Shown in pieces: positions 35,048-37,652 of a stretch of DNA of 37,652 nt. This DNA is from Kosakonia oryziphila (GTDB lineage: Bacteria; Pseudomonadota; Gammaproteobacteria; Enterobacterales; Enterobacteriaceae). The stretch covers positions 1-37,652 of the forward strand of contig NZ_FMBC01000020.1 of assembly GCF_900094795.1 (NCBI RefSeq), read 5' to 3'. A program made the translations under genes and the position numbers. Every line of letters begins with the position of its first letter. Within the stretch, counting starts at the first letter, position 1. Below the pieces are notes generated by a model. That model had not been told where the DNA came from. It searched no databases and was given only the letters and a program-made list of their open reading frames with translations.

Positions 35048-35647
35048 ATGTCAGACAATTTTCTTGCTTTAGCGAAACAGCGCAGAACCATTTATGCCCT
35101 TGGTAAAGATCTGCCGGTTACAGAAGAAGTGGTTATCGAAACTATTAAAGAAGCGATTCGCCAGGCACCTTCTGCGTTTAACTCGCAAAGTTCTCGTGCG
35201 TTGATCCTGTTAGGTAAAGAGCATGTGAAGTTCTGGGAGTTGACCCGCGAGCAACTGAGAAAAATTGTTCCGCAAGAGAGTTTCAAAGCGACATCCGACA
35301 AACTGGATGGTTTTGCCGCCGCTGCGGGTTCGGTGCTGTTCTTTGAAGATCAAGAGGTGGTGAAAGGGTTGCAGGAGCAATTCGCTGCTTACGCCGACAA
35401 CTTCCCTGTCTGGTCAGAACACAGTACCGGTATTGCCCAGTACGCCGTCTGGCTGGCACTGGCAGAAAAAGGAATTGGTGCTAACCTACAACACTATAAC
35501 CCGCTCGTTGATGCTGACGTGCAGCGTAGCTGGGATATTCCGGCGAACTGGAAACTGCGCGGCCATATGAACTTCGGTTCCATCGTGGCTCCGGCGGGTG
35601 AAAAAGCCTTTATGGACGATGACAAACGTTTTGTCGTAGCCCGCTAA
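35048..35647 (+). CDS. Frm2-like nitroreductase family protein
   Basis: A 199-residue FMN-dependent oxidoreductase of the Frm2/HBN1-like branch (Nitroreductase_4). Motifs: LAKQRRTIYALGKDLPVTEE at the start, APSAFNSQSSRALILLG (FMN-binding Ser/Asn), SVLFFEDQEVVKGLQEQF, STGIAQYAVWLALAEKGIGANLQHYNPL. The start ATG at 35048 has AGGAG 5 bases upstream and gives the family N-terminus; an in-frame ATG at 34958 would add 30 residues without homology and has a poorer site. It follows the stress-type DUF1471 gene by about 130 bases, so a shared stress role is possible. Terminated at 35676-35720. Confidence 0.88.
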   Translation: MSDNFLALAKQRRTIYALGKDLPVTEEVVIETIKEAIRQAPSAFNSQSSRALILLGKEHVKFWELTREQLRKIVPQESFKATSDKLDGFAAAAGSVLFFEDQEVVKGLQEQFAAYADNFPVWSEHSTGIAQYAVWLALAEKGIGANLQHYNPLVDADVQRSWDIPANWKLRGHMNFGSIVAPAGEKAFMDDDKRFVVAR

Positions 35648-35675
35648 GTATTCCTGAAACCACCCCGGTGAAGGT

Positions 35676-35720
35676 GAAATCCCCGCTCGTTGGCGACAAT
35701 GCGCGGGGATTTCTTTTTTT
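35676..35720 (+). terminator. terminator after the nitroreductase gene
   Basis: GAAATCCCCGC (35676-35686) pairs with GCGGGGATTTC (35703-35713), 16-base loop, then seven T. Confidence 0.88.
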
Positions 35721-35820
35721 CGGTCGGGGCAGTTGCGGATTAGGCGTGCGATATTTCAGCATACGCGATAGCTACAACTGATTACCGCGTAAAAACGGAT
35801 GCGTCTCTTTGCTGGCGCAA

Positions 35821-35857
35821 TAAAAAAACCCCGACGGCTGGGAACAGCGTCGGGGTT
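35821..35857 (-). terminator. gltX terminator
   Basis: On the minus strand AACCCCGACG (35857-35848) pairs with CGTCGGGGTT (35836-35827), 11-base loop, and a T-run continues to 35822. It is about 45 bases after the gltX stop. Confidence 0.88.
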
Positions 35858-35902
35858 CATTTCACAGCGACTCACCGCGGCTTGCATGAAGCCAGAGCGG
35901 AA

Positions 35903-37318
35903 TTACTGTTGGCTTTCGCGTTCAGCAATAAAGCCCAGCGCTTTGTTGATACGCGCGATACTGCGGGTCTGGCCAATCGCATGAACGGTAACGTCCAGCG
36001 CCGGAGACTGACCCGCGCCGGTAACGGCAACGCGCAGCGGCATACCCACTTTCCCCATCCCGACCTCCAGCTCATCCGCCGTTGCCTGAATAGCGTGGTG
36101 CACGTTTTCCGCGCTCCAGTCAGTAATTGCGGCGAGTTTATCGCGCACCACTTCCAGCGGCTGGCGAGCCACCGGACGCAGGTGTTTTTTCGCTGCGTCA
36201 GCGTCGAATTCGTCAAACTCTTCGTAGAAATAGCGGCAACTTGCAGCCATCTCTTTCAGAGTCTTGCAACGTTCGCCCAGCAGTTTCACCAGTTCGAACA
36301 ACTGCGGGCCGGTACGCGTGTCGATTTTTTCCTGCTCGATATGCCATTGCAGATGCGTCGCCACATACTGCGGATCCAGCGTATTAATGTAGTGGTGGTT
36401 CAACCACAGCAGTTTATCGGTGTTGAAAGCACTTGCTGATTTGCTCACCGCGCCCAGCGAGAAGAGTTTGATCATCTCTTCACGAGAGAAAATCTCCTGA
36501 TCGCCACTCGACCAGCCCAGACGCACCAGATAGTTCAGCAGCGCCTCCGGCAAATAGCCGTCATCGCGGTATTGCATCACGCTGACCGCGCCGTGGCGTT
36601 TTGAAAGTTTTTTGCCGTCGTCGCCGTTGATCATGGAAACGTGCGCGTAAGCCGGAACCGGCGCATTCAGCGCTTTCAGGATGTTGATCTGGCGTGGTGT
36701 GTTGTTGATATGGTCTTCACCACGGATAACGTGTGTAATTTCCATATCCCAGTCATCCACGACAACGCAGAAGTTGTAGGTTGGCGAACCATCAGTACGA
36801 CGAATGATCAGATCATCAAGTTCGAGGTTGCTGAACTCAATCGGGCCACGGATCTGATCGTCAAACACCACCGAGCCATCCTGCGGGTTGGCGAAGCGCA
36901 CAACGCAAGGTTCGTCAGCGTCATGATGTGAATGATCGTGGCGGCAGCGGCCGTCATAACGTGGTTTTTCGCCGTTCACCATCTGCGTTTCGCGCAGTTG
37001 CTCCAGACGCTCTTTCGAGCAATAGCATTTATATGCAGTACCCGCTTCGAGCATTTCATCAATCACCGCGTTGTAGCGATCAAAGCGTTTGGTCTGGAAA
37101 TAGGGACCTTCATCCCATTCAAGGTTCAGCCAGTTCATGCCATCCATGATGGCTTCGATTGCTTCCGGCGTGGAGCGCTCAAGATCGGTGTCTTCAATAC
37201 GCAGCACAAACTCACCGCCATGGTTACGGGCAAACAGCCAGGAGTAGAGAGCAGTACGCGCGCCGCCAACGTGCAGGTAGCCAGTAGGGCTTGGCGCGAA
37301 GCGAGTTTTGATTTTCAT
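35903..37318 (-). CDS. gltX: glutamyl-tRNA synthetase GltX
   Basis: The cytosolic class I synthetase that charges tRNA-Glu. At 471 residues it has the E. coli length. [16 protein letters not shown] (about 7-22) is the HIGH-type motif and KLSKRHG (about 236-242) the KMSKS-type loop. A zinc-binding stretch CYCSKERL...YDGRCRHDH (about 98-130) is present. AAGG precedes the ATG. It is divergent from the tRNA-Val gene, the same arrangement as gltX-valU in E. coli, but its downstream neighbours here differ from E. coli. Confidence 0.97.
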   Translation of the reverse strand: MKIKTRFAPSPTGYLHVGGARTALYSWLFARNHGGEFVLRIEDTDLERSTPEAIEAIMDGMNWLNLEWDEGPYFQTKRFDRYNAVIDEMLEAGTAYKCYCSKERLEQLRETQMVNGEKPRYDGRCRHDHSHHDADEPCVVRFANPQDGSVVFDDQIRGPIEFSNLELDDLIIRRTDGSPTYNFCVVVDDWDMEITHVIRGEDHINNTPRQINILKALNAPVPAYAHVSMINGDDGKKLSKRHGAVSVMQYRDDGYLPEALLNYLVRLGWSSGDQEIFSREEMIKLFSLGAVSKSASAFNTDKLLWLNHHYINTLDPQYVATHLQWHIEQEKIDTRTGPQLFELVKLLGERCKTLKEMAASCRYFYEEFDEFDADAAKKHLRPVARQPLEVVRDKLAAITDWSAENVHHAIQATADELEVGMGKVGMPLRVAVTGAGQSPALDVTVHAIGQTRSIARINKALGFIAERESQQ

Positions 37319-37530
37319 GAATTGGCCTTACGTTTATTAAAGATGCCGACCGTCGGCAATAGCTTAAAAAAGAGTGGGCGATATTCTATCACTGTGGGCT
37401 GATTCCTCAATGTTGTTGCCTCATTGCGCGGTGTATCGCACTCTTTTGTTTAGAAATCAGGCTCTCGCGGCGCATTGCGCAGCGGTTTGCCTAAATTTAC
37501 GACGAACGAACAATTTATTTAGAAAATGCG

Positions 37531-37558
37531 TTGACTCATTTCCAACTCTCCCTATAAT
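37531..37558 (+). promoter_or_regulatory. tRNA-Val operon promoter
   Basis: TTGACT (37531-37536), 16-bp spacer, TATAAT (37553-37558). The next bases GCGACTCC are a GC-rich discriminator, as in stringently controlled stable-RNA promoters. Confidence 0.85.
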
Positions 37559-37575
37559 GCGACTCCACACAGCGG

Positions 37576-37651
37576 GGGTGATTAGCTCAGCTGGGAGAGC
37601 ACCTCCCTTACAAGGAGGGGGTCGGCGGTTCGATCCCGTCATCACCCACCA
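37576..37651 (+). tRNA. valU: tRNA-Val (anticodon UAC)
   Basis: A 76-base tRNA with encoded CCA. Acceptor GGGTGAT pairs with ATCACCC; the D arm is GCTCAGCTGGGAGAGC; the anticodon stem CCTCC/GGAGG holds the loop CTTACAA (anticodon TAC); the T arm includes GGTTCGATCCC. It matches the E. coli valU/X/Y tRNA and is probably the first of a tandem tRNA operon running off the window. Confidence 0.97.
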
Positions 37652-37652
37652 C

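Noticed and set aside
35048..35647. Calling the nitroreductase nfsB because of its place near ybdJ
   Set aside because: Its motifs are those of the Frm2-like branch and it does not match NfsB.
1..37652. CRISPR arrays, prophage genes, toxin-antitoxin pairs and restriction systems
   Set aside because: I looked for regular spaced repeats, phage structural or integrase genes and typical small gene pairs, and saw none.

Overview
This window looks like a chromosomal segment of a member of the Enterobacteriaceae (Enterobacter/Kosakonia/Klebsiella-like; the genus cannot be fixed from sequence alone). The evidence is near-E. coli versions of pheP, ybdK, ybdJ, gltX and the valU-type tRNA-Val(UAC), a Salmonella-type tctDE/tctCBA tricarboxylate locus, an IS4 end, and enterobacterial promoters (Fur, FliA, stringent tRNA type).

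Layout. 1-341: end of an IS4 element. 491-1888: phenylalanine permease pheP (-). 2034-4484: small accessory genes (VOC protein, two-TM membrane protein, GNAT acetyltransferase, LysR regulator). 4481-8056: iron-uptake unit on the minus strand (YncE-like lipoprotein, then a TonB siderophore receptor) behind a Fur-type promoter, with an intrinsic terminator between the two genes. 8460-11028: copper unit (Met/His-rich DUF2946-type protein and OprC-type TonB copper receptor). 11138-16330: tctDE two-component system divergent from the tctCBA transporter. 16331-16769: IS66 transposase remnant, then an unmistakable RyhB-family small RNA with a Fur box over its promoter. 16915-19886: a four-gene module matching Pseudomonas siaABCD (PP2C phosphatase, kinase-like protein, SiaC switch protein, GGDEF diguanylate cyclase). 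19908-19985: long inverted repeat. 19999-24674: polar amino-acid ABC transporter divergent from a MocR/GntR-aminotransferase regulator. 24714-24981: two deletion remnants (M20-type hydrolase and amidase) at the tail of a peptide-type ABC operon (24996-30565). 30957-35647: ybdK, a FliA-promoted NIT-domain chemoreceptor, ybdJ, a DUF1471 protein and an Frm2-like nitroreductase. 35903-37651: gltX (-) and tRNA-Val (+).

Themes. Metal homeostasis recurs (Fur-controlled siderophore receptor, RyhB-like sRNA, copper receptor). Nutrient uptake is prominent (tricarboxylates, polar amino acids, peptides, phenylalanine), and two sensing units (Sia c-di-GMP module, chemoreceptor) suggest control of attachment and motility. 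The observations I rate highest are the RyhB paralogue in a non-canonical place, the compact siaABCD module with a soluble CBS-type phosphatase and a cyclase without an I-site, the terminator between the yncE-like gene and its receptor, and the FliA-driven chemoreceptor between ybdK and ybdJ. I found no CRISPR array, prophage or wholly unknown multi-gene system.
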